Positions 1-7,373 of a stretch of DNA of 17,218 nt are shown here, piece after piece. The stretch is from JABMRP01 sp964444795 (GTDB taxonomy: Bacteria; Planctomycetota; Planctomycetia; Pirellulales; Thermoguttaceae): contig CAYUIQ010000195.1 of NCBI GenBank assembly GCA_964444795.1, positions 1-17,218 on the forward strand, in the 5' to 3' direction. The first letter of the stretch is position 1. Each line of letters starts with the position of its first letter. Below the pieces are notes generated by a model that saw only the letters and a program-made list of their open reading frames with translations, was not told where the DNA came from and did not search any database. The translations under genes were made by a program, and so were the position numbers.

Positions 1-67
1 GGGGGCTCGCTGCGCTCGGCCGCAAGGCGCCCGCTGGTTTCACACGACACCAATTTCTTGCATGATC

Positions 68-1744
68 CTACAACACCTCTTCCTCCGCCACCGGTTGCTT
101 CGGTTTCATCCGATCGGGCAGATCCTCCTCGCTGAGCTTCGCCGCGTTCTTATAGGGGTTGTACAGCGGATCGCCGACCAGGACCATCGCCCAGGAGTTG
201 AACGCCTTGGTGCGGTAGAACGTTTCGACCAGCGTGTACTTGCCGGTCAGCAATAGGGGGAAGAAGTCGTCGGGCGGGGGAAACGCCGCCAGGTACGGTT
301 CGTGGGCCGGGCCCAGCGTGGCGGTGATGCCGTCTTCCAAGGCCGCGTTGCACCACACCTTGCCGCCGTGAACACGCAGCCGGGTCGCCTCGGAACTGGC
401 CATGTGATAGCCGACCGCGCCCGGGCGCCAGTCGAAGGCGTCGAGGTAGTTGCCCAGCCGATACCAACCGCAATACAGCGCCGCGTCGGGGCAATCGCCC
501 GGCTGAAACAGCTTGTCGTTGTCGTCGAGCACGACCTCCAGATCGGTGTGCTTCTTCAGCCGCTCGGCCAGATCGCGGACCGACTGATCGTAGATCGCAT
601 AGGAGCCGCGTCCGTGCTTCTGCGGATCGAATTTGATCCCCCGGGCGTCGAGGTAGACTTTTCCCTCCAGGCCCGATTTCTCGGCGGCCTTGGCCATGTC
701 GACCAGATTGGCCGCCTGATCCCAGGTGGGAGCCGCCAGTCGGGCGACCATCAGCGTGCGGCGATTCGGTTGCGCGGGCAGCTTGTCGAACTGATAGTGC
801 AACAAGTTGGGCACCCAGCGAAACAAGGGGTAATCGGGCCACAGGAGCAACGACAGTTCACTGTCGAAACTCGAGTACGTCTCGTTCGTGGCGAGCAACT
901 TCTGCTCGGCATCGATCCAGCGAATCGCGCCGACCAGCCCGCCCGTCTTCACCAACAAGCCCAAGAGCTGCGCGTCGCGCGTCTCGCTGTCGCGCTGGGC
1001 GGACAATGCTTGAAGCTGCCGCAGCGCGAGGACAAGCTGCTGCTTTACTTGGTCGAGACGCTGGATCATTTGCGGCGGCAGTTTGGGATTATCGCGCTGG
1101 GCTTCCAACATTCGGACCCATGCGGCCACTCCGCCGCCGGCAACGAAGAGCCGCTCGAACTTCGCGGCCTCTTGCTTCTTCTTTTCCTCTTCGGTGTCGA
1201 GTTCCTGAAGCCGTTTCTGTGCTCCTTTCAATGCCCCGTCGAGCCGGGCGCCCAGATCGGTAATCGCGGCATCCGCGGCCAGCGCTTCGCGCTGGGCCGG
1301 TTTCTCCTCGGTGGCTACCGCGTCGAGCAACTTGACCAACTCGGCGCAATTCTTGACGAGATTTCCCCGGGCCTTGGTGAGGAAGTCGCGTCGGGCAATC
1401 ACCTCCGGCCCGTCGGCAGCACGCCGGCCGATCATCAGTGGCACGTCCCAACAGGTGACCAGGCAGCGGATCTTGCCGTCGGGATCCGTTTCGGCCAGCC
1501 ACTTACGAATGTCGCCGCGCATCTGCTCGTCCCAAGTGGCCCGCGGCAGGACACGGTCCGGTTTGCCCAGCAGGCGATGGATGTGCGACTTGGGAACGCC
1601 CCGAGCCTCGGCATAGTACTCGGCCAGGCGCCTCGATTCGAGGCTTGCGTCCATCGCCAGAATGGCCACTTCCTCCGGCTGCAGTTCCGCCCGGGCCGTC
1701 GTCGCGATGGTTGCGAGCAAAAGGGTCGCCAGCACGGCACGCAT
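68..1744 (-). CDS. TIGR03790 family exported protein
   Basis: Protein of 558 residues. I start it at the ATG at 1744 because a GGAGG-type ribosome binding site lies just upstream and the first 19 residues form a signal peptide ending ARA. An in-frame start 48 codons further up would put charged, non-signal sequence in front. Residues 20-120 and 290-535 resemble the TIGR03790 family: early 'ARGVP', 'CLVTCWDVPL' near 94-103, and a C-terminal 'LVGDPLYNPY' at 522-531. Between them, about residues 120-270 are rich in Leu, Lys, Glu and Gln and should form long helices or a coiled coil. The family is uncharacterised. I recall it being noted as confined to species with exosortase (PEP-CTERM sorting), so an envelope role is likely. 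The gene is divergent from the enolase-superfamily gene at 1906. Family call fairly secure; function unknown. Confidence 0.85.
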   Translation of the reverse strand: MRAVLATLLLATIATTARAELQPEEVAILAMDASLESRRLAEYYAEARGVPKSHIHRLLGKPDRVLPRATWDEQMRGDIRKWLAETDPDGKIRCLVTCWDVPLMIGRRAADGPEVIARRDFLTKARGNLVKNCAELVKLLDAVATEEKPAQREALAADAAITDLGARLDGALKGAQKRLQELDTEEEKKKQEAAKFERLFVAGGGVAAWVRMLEAQRDNPKLPPQMIQRLDQVKQQLVLALRQLQALSAQRDSETRDAQLLGLLVKTGGLVGAIRWIDAEQKLLATNETYSSFDSELSLLLWPDYPLFRWVPNLLHYQFDKLPAQPNRRTLMVARLAAPTWDQAANLVDMAKAAEKSGLEGKVYLDARGIKFDPQKHGRGSYAIYDQSVRDLAERLKKHTDLEVVLDDNDKLFQPGDCPDAALYCGWYRLGNYLDAFDWRPGAVGYHMASSEATRLRVHGGKVWCNAALEDGITATLGPAHEPYLAAFPPPDDFFPLLLTGKYTLVETFYRTKAFNSWAMVLVGDPLYNPYKNAAKLSEEDLPDRMKPKQPVAEEEVL

Positions 1745-1849
1745 ATTCTTACTCCTCCACACGGATTGTCCTGAACGATCCCGCGAGCTACCCCTCCATC
1801 GTAGGCGGTTTCCGGCCGGTCGGCAATGGCCGGGGCCTGTGATTGCCCG

Positions 1850-1855
1850 TATAAT
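1850..1855 (+). promoter_or_regulatory. Putative -10 box for the enolase-superfamily gene
   Basis: A perfect TATAAT lies about 50 bases before the ATG at 1906. The matching -35 region (around 1827-1832) is poor, so this is a -10 call only. Transcription would start near 1862 and leave a short leader. Confidence 0.45.
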
Positions 1856-1905
1856 GCGGTCGTTCCCCAGTTTAGTCCGGCGAACCAACCCGAGGATCCC
1901 GTGCG

Positions 1906-3015
1906 ATGAAAATTACCCGCGTCGAACCGTTCATTCTTCACGTCCCGGTCACCGGCGCGCGGATTGCCGATAGCGCCAACCAGATTACCCACTGGGGAGC
2001 GCCCGGCGTCGTGCTGCATACCGATGCCGGAGTGCAAGGGTACGGCTACACGGGAACCCTGGGGTATCTGCCCATCGATCGGCTGATTCGCCAGTGCATC
2101 GCCGACGCCTTTTCGCCGCTGCTGGTGGACCAGGATCCGCGCGACGTGCGGGCGCTTTGGCACCAGTTGCACGGGTTCCCCGGCATCCGCTGGGTCGGCC
2201 GCGCGGGTGTTACGCAGATGGCCCTCGCCGCGATCGACGTGGCGCTCTGGGATATCAAGGCAAAACTGGCCGGCGTGCCGCTCTGGAAACTGCTCGGCGG
2301 CAGCGACACCAAACGGGTCGAGGCCTACAACACCGACGGCGGTTGGCTCAACTGGTCGCGCCGGGAGCTTGTCGACTGCGCCCGGGCGATGGTCGACGGT
2401 GGGTTTCGCGGCGTGAAGATCAAGGTAGGCAGCCCCAACGCCTATCGCGATCTGGCCCGGGTCGAGGCGGTGCGCGAGGCGATCGGCCCGGAGACAAGTT
2501 TGATGGTCGACGCCAACGGCATCTGGGATCGGGTGACGGCGATGAAATTCGGCCGCAAGTTCGCCGACTACGACGTCTTCTGGCTCGAGGAACCCACGTG
2601 GTTCGAGGATGTCGACGGTCACGCGGAACTGGCCCGATCGATGGTCACGCCGGTCGCCCTGGGCGAACAGCTTCACTCGGTCGACTCGTTTCGCCAGTTC
2701 ATCACGGCCGGCGCGGTCCATTTCGTCCAACCCGACGCGACCCGCCTCGGCGGTATCACCCCATGCTGGCAAGTCGCCGAGCTGGCCGCCGCCCATCGCC
2801 TCCCGCTCACACCCCACGCCGGCGACATGATGCAAATCCATCTCAACCTCGCCATCGCCCATTCCGCCTGCCACCTAATGGAATACATCCCCTGGCTTCG
2901 CGATTGCTTCGAGGAACCGGTAACCGTCGAGAGTGGCGATTACAGGATCCCCCAAAACCCCGGCGCGGGGACGACCTTCAAAGCGGGCGTGCTGGAGCGA
3001 TTTGCCGTGGAGTAG
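1906..3015 (+). CDS. Mandelate racemase/muconate lactonizing enzyme family protein
   Basis: Protein of 369 residues, full length for the enolase superfamily. The N-terminal capping domain covers about 1-125 and the (beta/alpha)8 barrel follows. Visible active-site elements are the KxK pair K171/K173 ('VKIKVG'), metal ligands D202 ('VDANG'), E228 ('WLEEP') and E254 ('LGEQ'), and the D277 / H304 dyad ('QPDATR', 'TPHAGD'). KxK plus an Asp-His dyad is the mandelate-racemase subgroup pattern, which is dominated by sugar-acid dehydratases. Dehydration of an aldonic or uronic acid to a 2-keto-3-deoxy acid is therefore the best guess, and the substrate cannot be read from the sequence. A GAGG lies upstream of the ATG. 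The gene stands alone and converges on the oxidoreductase at 3221. Confidence 0.9.
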   Translation: MKITRVEPFILHVPVTGARIADSANQITHWGAPGVVLHTDAGVQGYGYTGTLGYLPIDRLIRQCIADAFSPLLVDQDPRDVRALWHQLHGFPGIRWVGRAGVTQMALAAIDVALWDIKAKLAGVPLWKLLGGSDTKRVEAYNTDGGWLNWSRRELVDCARAMVDGGFRGVKIKVGSPNAYRDLARVEAVREAIGPETSLMVDANGIWDRVTAMKFGRKFADYDVFWLEEPTWFEDVDGHAELARSMVTPVALGEQLHSVDSFRQFITAGAVHFVQPDATRLGGITPCWQVAELAAAHRLPLTPHAGDMMQIHLNLAIAHSACHLMEYIPWLRDCFEEPVTVESGDYRIPQNPGAGTTFKAGVLERFAVE

Positions 3016-3165
3016 ATGAGCCGACAATCCCATCCACAATCGTTCCAACATAGTGCCGCGCTGAGCCTGTTGACTCGGTTACTGGAGCGCGAAGTCTCTC
3101 CATTATGGTATCCGTTGGACGGCGGGACGGATTCACCTGAAGTCTTGCGAGTTCAGCTACGACAC

Positions 3166-3200
3166 GCCCTCACCCCAACCCTCTCCCGGAGGGAGAGGGG
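3166..3200. repeat. REP-like hairpin between convergent genes, possible bidirectional terminator
   Basis: Arms CCCTCTCCC (3179-3187) and GGGAGAGGG (3191-3199) form a perfect 9-bp stem with a 3-base loop, preceded by GCCCTCACCCCAA. There is no T-tract. It lies between two convergent stops (3015 and 3221), where a hairpin could end transcription from both sides. The wording is like short interspersed hairpin repeats seen between genes in many bacterial genomes (from memory, not searched). Only one copy is in this window. Confidence 0.6.
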
Positions 3201-3220
3201 GCCAGTTTACACCAGTCGGT

Positions 3221-4528
3221 CTACAGCGTCCAGCCTTCGCGATACTTGCGTTGGATGAACTGGTCGGCCTCCGGGGCGTTGGTTGCCTTGAGGTTCTTGG
3301 CGTCCCACTGGAGCTTCTTGCCGGTGCGATAGGCGACGTTGCCCAGCAGGTTGTGCTCGATCAGCTTGCCGGAGTAGTCGAAGTTGCAGGTTGTCGGCTC
3401 GCCCGTCTTGCAGGCGTGGATCCACTCGGCATGGTGGCCCAGCGACTTGGGGATGAACGGCTCGGGACGCTGGAAATCCTTGAACTTGTCTTCCGGCAGC
3501 AGAATATGCTTGCCGTAATCGGCCAGCAGAATGCCCTTGTCGCCGACGAATTTTACGCCCAGCCCCCACTTCGAGAGGTCGTGGCCCGGGGGCGACTCGG
3601 GACGTTGGATGCCGTCGTACCACTTGAGCGTGCAGGCCGGCATGTCGCCCCGCGCCGGGTGCTCCCAGGTGATGACCATCCACTTGGCGTTGGTATGCGG
3701 CGAGGCCGGCTCGGGTTCGCAATGGGTGTCGCAGGTCGTCGGGTCGCGGAGTTTCAGCGCCCAGAAGGCCAGGTCGATGACGTGGCTGCCCATGTCGCCC
3801 AGCGTGCCGTTGCCGAAATCCCACCAGCGGTTCCACACCAGATTGCCCGGCATGTATCGCTTGTTGTACGGCCGGAACGGCGCCGGGCCCAGCCAGAGGT
3901 CCCAATGCAGGTGCGGCGGCACCGGATCTTCGCCCTCGGGCAAACCGCCGCCGGGTCCATGTCGGCCACACCAGGCATGGGCTTCGGCCACCTTGCCGAT
4001 GGCGCCCGACTGGATCAACTCGACCACGCGGCGATAGTTGTCGGTGGCGTGGATCTGCGTGCCCATTTGCGTGGCCACTCTGTCCTTGTTCTCAAGGTAG
4101 ACCTCTTGCACAACCCGCGCTTCGTGGACCGAATGGGCCAGCGGCTTTTCGCAGTAGACGCTGATGCCCCGTCGCATGGCCCAGCAACTGGCCAGGGCGT
4201 GGACCTGATCGGCCGTGCTGACGGTCACCGCGTCGAGGTCCTTCTGCTCGACGGCCTCGCGCCAGTCGATGTACGTCTTCGCCTTGGGAAAACGTTTGGC
4301 GGCGCCGCCGAGCTTGTTTTCGTCGATGTCGCACAGGGCGACGACGTTCTCGCGGCTGACACCACCCAAGTTGGCCCCGCCGCGACCGGCGACGCCGATG
4401 ACGCCCACGTTGAGCTTCTCGTTGGGCGAGTCGCTCTGCGCTGCCGCCACACCGCCGGCCGCCCAATAGCCGGCCGCGGTCAGGCCCGTGGTTTGCAGAA
4501 ACTGGCGACGACTGGTACGCATGATCAT
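3221..4528 (-). CDS. Gfo/Idh/MocA family oxidoreductase with Tat signal
   Basis: Protein of 435 residues. The start is the ATG at 4528, seven bases after AGGAG; an ATG two codons later is also possible. Residues 1-30 are a twin-arginine signal ('SRRQFLQ' at 6-12, then a hydrophobic Ala/Gly stretch ending AAA), so the enzyme should be exported folded with cofactor bound. A Rossmann fold follows with 'GVIGVAGRG' at 42-50, 'ALCDID' at 64-69 and the family's 'EKPL' at 127-130. The C-terminal domain holds 'GDMGSHVIDLAFW' at 244-256, a motif typical of secreted planctomycete members. NAD(P)-dependent oxidation or reduction of a sugar or inositol-like substrate is expected from the family; the substrate is unknown. 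Such genes are heavily amplified in planctomycetes. Confidence 0.92.
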   Translation of the reverse strand: MIMRTSRRQFLQTTGLTAAGYWAAGGVAAAQSDSPNEKLNVGVIGVAGRGGANLGGVSRENVVALCDIDENKLGGAAKRFPKAKTYIDWREAVEQKDLDAVTVSTADQVHALASCWAMRRGISVYCEKPLAHSVHEARVVQEVYLENKDRVATQMGTQIHATDNYRRVVELIQSGAIGKVAEAHAWCGRHGPGGGLPEGEDPVPPHLHWDLWLGPAPFRPYNKRYMPGNLVWNRWWDFGNGTLGDMGSHVIDLAFWALKLRDPTTCDTHCEPEPASPHTNAKWMVITWEHPARGDMPACTLKWYDGIQRPESPPGHDLSKWGLGVKFVGDKGILLADYGKHILLPEDKFKDFQRPEPFIPKSLGHHAEWIHACKTGEPTTCNFDYSGKLIEHNLLGNVAYRTGKKLQWDAKNLKATNAPEADQFIQRKYREGWTL

Positions 4529-4590
4529 GAGCAATCTCCTGTGTGGGAGCAGGGTGGGTGAATGCGGGGGGCTCGAATCCTTCGCTTCCC

Positions 4591-4619
4591 AGGATAGTCG
4601 ATCCTGACGGCAGCGGCAA
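4591..4619 (-). promoter_or_regulatory. Putative promoter with overlapping inverted repeat, oxidoreductase gene
   Basis: On the minus strand, TTGCCG (4619-4614) and TATCCT (4596-4591) are 17 bases apart, each matching 4 of 6 sigma-70 consensus bases. Transcription would start about 56 bases before the ATG at 4528. The -10 box lies inside an inverted repeat, AGGAT-AGTCG-ATCCT (4591-4605), which could be an operator. Inferred from sequence only. Confidence 0.4.
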
Positions 4620-4733
4620 GTTTTGGTGTCACCCCCCGCCGGTGGTGTTCGGCCGATTGATCTTCGCGCCGGCCGGTGCTCCTGGTAAATAGGGCTCGCC
4701 TCCAAACCGGATCGCTAGCGAGAGGAGCACGAC

Positions 4734-5246
4734 ATGTCGGCCAGATTCCCGAAAACCGCCCGTGCCGCGATGATCGCGGCGGGGACGCTGATTTCGATGG
4801 TCGCGGGGTCCGGTTGTCTGGGGCCCGACAAGGTGGTGATCGATCCGGGTCACGAAGCGCGAACGCTGATGATGGCCGGTCAATACGACGAGGCCGTCGC
4901 CACGCTCGACGACGTGATCCGTGAAAACCCCGAAGACGCCGCCGCTTACGCCGAGCGGGGTCAAGCGCACGTCGAGCAGGGTGACCTCGACCGGGCGATC
5001 GCCGACTTCGACGAGTCGATCCGCCTGGAACCCGGCGCCACGACGTATCTCAGCCGCGCCTTGGCCTATCAGCAGAAGGGCGAGTTGGACCCTGCAATCG
5101 CCGATTGCACGGCCGCTTTGCGCCGCAATCCCGACTACGCCTCCGCCTACCGCACCCGCGCCGACTTGTACACCCAACAAGGCCACCCCGACCAAGCCGC
5201 CGCCGACATGGCCATGCTCGAAGGGCTGGATAAGAAGGTGCGGTGA
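4734..5246 (+). CDS. Small exported TPR protein, possible lipoprotein
   Basis: Protein of 170 residues. The ATG at 4734 is preceded at good spacing by GAGAGGAG. The N-terminus has basic residues, then a hydrophobic stretch ending 'VAGSGC' at about 23-28. This would suit a lipoprotein signal with lipidation at Cys28, although Gly at -3 is not the ideal lipobox. Three to four TPR-like helix pairs follow: 'ARTLMMAGQYDEAVATLDD', 'YAERGQAHVEQGDLDRAIA', 'LSRALAYQQKGELDPAIAD' and 'YRTRADLYTQQGHPDQAAA'. TPRs mediate protein-protein contacts, and no catalytic motif is visible. The gene is monocistronic, and its partner cannot be inferred from the neighbours. Confidence 0.85.
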   Translation: MSARFPKTARAAMIAAGTLISMVAGSGCLGPDKVVIDPGHEARTLMMAGQYDEAVATLDDVIRENPEDAAAYAERGQAHVEQGDLDRAIADFDESIRLEPGATTYLSRALAYQQKGELDPAIADCTAALRRNPDYASAYRTRADLYTQQGHPDQAAADMAMLEGLDKKVR

Positions 5247-5630
5247 GAGGGGCGGTTTACGTCGGCGACGATGTCCTTGGCGCTTCCGGTAAGTTCCGAC
5301 CTCTCTCTCGCCTTGAAGGACGCCCCCCTTTGTTACTAGCATTGATCCTTGCGGCGATCCAGTCTGCCCACTCCACGCAGCCATCTCATTCGTCTTCAGT
5401 TCCCTTCAGTCACCTGTTTACTTCGATTTGCCACGCACTCCACGCCCCTCCAGACTCGCCATGTTTTCTGGCTTGATACTGGGGCACCTTTGATTGTCCG
5501 TCACCCTCTATCTCGGCTCATCGTTGCGTCCCGCACTATGTCACCTGCTTTCCTAGGCTCCAACTTCGATTCGGACCAAACCTACCTGGCGCCTTCCCTC
5601 TAGTTTATGCCGGTGCCGTGCAGGCAACGA

Positions 5631-5660
5631 TTGACTCGTTAACACCGCTTCTGATAGAAT
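5631..5660 (+). promoter_or_regulatory. Putative sigma-70 promoter upstream of the DeoR-sensor-like gene
   Basis: TTGACT (5631-5636) and TAGAAT (5655-5660) are separated by 18 bases, each with 5 of 6 consensus matches. Transcription from near 5667 would give an unusually long leader of about 240 bases before the start at 5906. Predicted by eye. Confidence 0.45.
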
Positions 5661-5825
5661 TGTTGTTGTCTAACGCTCTGTTTCAAGACACGTTTCGACA
5701 CCTGGGAAGTACGTCTCTGCCGAAGGCTATGCAAGAAGCCCACGCCTGCAAGTAGACGCTGTGGGTTACGCGACGAACCACTACTCCTCGCGCGTGGCCG
5801 GTTGTGGCCGCCGCGTGGCACTAGA

Positions 5826-5851
5826 CACGCGAAGTCAAACCGCTTCGCGTG
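5826..5851 (+). promoter_or_regulatory. Perfect 9-bp hairpin in the leader of the gene at 5906
   Basis: CACGCGAAG (5826-5834) and CTTCGCGTG (5843-5851) are exact inverted repeats around an 8-base loop, 54 bases before the GTG start at 5906. In RNA this is a stable stem-loop; in DNA it could be an operator. There is no T-tract after it, so a plain terminator is unlikely. Confidence 0.5.
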
Positions 5852-5905
5852 CACGCGGAGTGCCATACGTATGCAATGGAGACATTCAGAACGGAGGTAC
5901 CCCCA

Positions 5906-7018
5906 GTGGCCAAACATGATGAGGTCAAGCTGGCGTTAGAGCTTCTCGACGAATCTATGCCTTTGCTTGAAGTGCTCAAGGAATCTGTACCCTTGCTTGA
6001 AGTGCTCAAGACAGCGCTACTGACGCGCGAAGTTGAGCTAGCCGAGGGCGCTGCCAGAGACAAGGATGACCCTGCCCGTGGAGCAAAGGAGTCGCGTAAG
6101 GCAATCGCCCATAGCCTGCTTTCCGTACTTAGCGGGCCCATACGTGCTGTCCTCAAGAGTGCCGGTTTCTCTGACGCCACCAACTCCCTGCGCGAGGCTC
6201 ATGATCTACTCCAGAAATCGCACGCCGAAGTGATCAAACTCCGCGAGACTATTCACAACGATGACGTGATGCGTTTCCTCCACCCTCACGCTCCGTTTCT
6301 CAATCGCCTCAAGCAGGGCGAGAAGGAGAAGCGGCTTATTGCCAAGCGCGTCACCAAGAACTATTTCCGCCATAGCGACGTTCGCGCCTTCGTTCAGGCC
6401 AGCACTTTGTCTATAGTCCTGGGCCGCGAGATTTCACTCAACGGAAGCGACGGTCTCCTGATTCACACGAATAGCGTTCCTTTTCCGTTAACCGTACTAC
6501 ATGAGAAGTGTGGCAAGATCGTCTACACTTTTTGCGGATCCCTCTATGATCCCATTTGCGCTGGGTGGCTCTTCCCTCGATCTGAGGTCGTTACGCGCGA
6601 GGAACTCAAGAAGCTCTTCACGCGGGATGAGAAGCCCCTCGACACTGCGTTCATTATGCCCCTCCTGGTGCAGTCCGACGGCACTCTTTATTATCAACGG
6701 GACGAGACCACCGCCTTGGTTGAGATTCTCGTTGAGCATGCGAAGAACGTCGTCATCCTCGTCACGGCTGACCGGCTAACGAACGAGCCAGCCGGCAGTG
6801 ACCGCGGACTCTCGCCGACAAGTCTGCCAGAGACGACACCGGACAAGAGTATCGAACTCATCACATGCGGCTCTCCACACGAGTCACTGAGTCAGGAATC
6901 GCTGGTCGATGGCTTCACCAGCAAACGCATCGTTGTGCATTGGAAGTTGCCTGAAGAAGAGGGATGGAAAGAATTCAGGCGAGATGATTCGGGAGCACCT
7001 GGCTCACACCTGCGATAA
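5906..7018 (+). CDS. Protein with DeoR-type sensor domain and no recognisable HTH
   Basis: Protein of 370 residues. I choose the GTG at 5906 because GGAGG (5893-5897) sits eight bases before it. The longer frame from the GTG at 5849 begins inside the hairpin and has no such site. Residues about 140-292 follow the DeoR C-terminal sensor layout (ISOCOT fold): 'EKRLIAKRV', 'FVQASTLSIVLGREI' where family members have an LDxGTT-type loop, 'IHTNSVPFPL', 'YTFCGSLYDPICAGW', 'DTAFIMPLL' and 'VVILVTADRL'. In DeoR regulators this domain binds a phosphorylated sugar. No winged-helix domain precedes it. Residues 1-135 are mostly helical and contain an exact-length 10-residue tandem repeat (16-35). The C-terminal ~75 residues match nothing I know. 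Codon use is less GC-biased than in the neighbours. The domain call is by pattern; biological role unknown. Confidence 0.75.
   Translation: MAKHDEVKLALELLDESMPLLEVLKESVPLLEVLKTALLTREVELAEGAARDKDDPARGAKESRKAIAHSLLSVLSGPIRAVLKSAGFSDATNSLREAHDLLQKSHAEVIKLRETIHNDDVMRFLHPHAPFLNRLKQGEKEKRLIAKRVTKNYFRHSDVRAFVQASTLSIVLGREISLNGSDGLLIHTNSVPFPLTVLHEKCGKIVYTFCGSLYDPICAGWLFPRSEVVTREELKKLFTRDEKPLDTAFIMPLLVQSDGTLYYQRDETTALVEILVEHAKNVVILVTADRLTNEPAGSDRGLSPTSLPETTPDKSIELITCGSPHESLSQESLVDGFTSKRIVVHWKLPEEEGWKEFRRDDSGAPGSHLR
5951..6010 (+). repeat. Tandem 30-base duplication inside the coding sequence
   Basis: Two adjacent 30-base units (5951-5980 and 5981-6010) differ at only three positions. They encode ESMPLLEVLK and ESVPLLEVLK at residues 16-25 and 26-35, extending a Leu-rich amphipathic helix by ten residues. 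The near identity suggests a recent duplication. Confidence 0.9.
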
Positions 7019-7037
7019 TTGACCGTTACGCCGGTCC

Positions 7038-7373
7038 TCATCCCCTGGCCCATTGTTTCTTCTTGTACTCGATCCATCTGCTCGCCGTCAGTATCAATTC
7101 TGAAATCGCTGGAAGCTCCTCGTTCCGCCATATCTGAACAGGAATCCATCCCTCGGGTTCCTGACGACGGAAGGACACCAGAAACCCAAGGAGCGTCTGC
7201 TGGATGACGACCCTCAGCCCGGCGCATGCTATCGAGACAACATCACCTACGGCTGGGAGGATGTCGTCTTCCCGGTTGGTTCGCAACGCACCCCCATCCC
7301 TTTCCGGCTGCGGCAACACACCAGGCTGGCCCGCTGCTGATGCGATCTCATGTTCACAGTCTTGCCCGTCCAC
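7038..7373 (-). CDS. Doubtful small hypothetical protein
   Basis: A 111-residue minus-strand frame opens with GTG at 7373, immediately after an in-frame stop, with no good ribosome site. Its C-terminal third ('WIPVQIWRNEELPAISELI' and a basic tail) looks like natural protein, while the N-terminal part is unremarkable. I recognise no family. It runs convergently toward the gene ending at 7018. It may be a remnant or a chance frame, since a plus-strand frame over the same bases looks about equally plausible. Confidence 0.22.
   Translation of the reverse strand: MDGQDCEHEIASAAGQPGVLPQPERDGGALRTNREDDILPAVGDVVSIACAGLRVVIQQTLLGFLVSFRRQEPEGWIPVQIWRNEELPAISELILTASRWIEYKKKQWARG
7104..7340 (+). pseudogene. 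Possible gene remnant lacking a start codon
   Basis: A plus-strand frame stays open for 78 codons before TGA at 7338-7340 and contains no ATG, GTG or TTG that would give a sizeable protein. Its end reads like globular protein ('GWEDVVFPVGSQRTPIPFRL'). The same frame continues after the TGA for another 33 codons to TAA at 7440-7442. This could be the decayed end of a lost gene, but no family is recognised. Confidence 0.2.

Larger units (their letters stand above)
5247..5905. other. 659-base gap without a confident gene
   Basis: The plus strand is pyrimidine-rich over about 5290-5610 and less GC-rich than the flanking genes. Short overlapping open frames exist on both strands but none has a ribosome site, family motif or convincing composition. 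One plus-strand frame without an ATG start (5477-5755) ends in a plausible helical stretch and may be a decayed gene. The distal part holds a candidate promoter (5631-5660) and hairpin (5826-5851), which probably form the leader of the gene at 5906. Confidence 0.5.

Noticed and set aside
302..1774. Plus-strand open frame of 490 codons
   Set aside because: It lies antisense to the TIGR03790 gene, which has a signal peptide, ribosome site and family motifs. Long antisense frames are expected in GC-rich DNA.
1435..2874. Minus-strand open frame of 479 codons
   Set aside because: It is antisense to the enolase-superfamily gene and part of the TIGR03790 start region. The composition is shadow-like and no family motif is seen.
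3251..4561. Plus-strand open frame of 436 codons
   Set aside because: It mirrors the Gfo/Idh/MocA gene, whose motifs and Tat signal decide the strand.
4629..5384. Minus-strand open frame of 251 codons over the TPR gene
   Set aside because: The plus-strand TPR protein has repeats, a signal and a ribosome site; this frame has none.
5849..5905. Upstream extension of the DeoR-sensor-like gene
   Set aside because: It starts within the second arm of a perfect hairpin without a ribosome site, while the GTG at 5906 has GGAGG at ideal spacing.
5660..5905. Possible tRNA or known riboswitch in the leader
   Set aside because: No cloverleaf, T-loop consensus or recognisable riboswitch core was found by eye.
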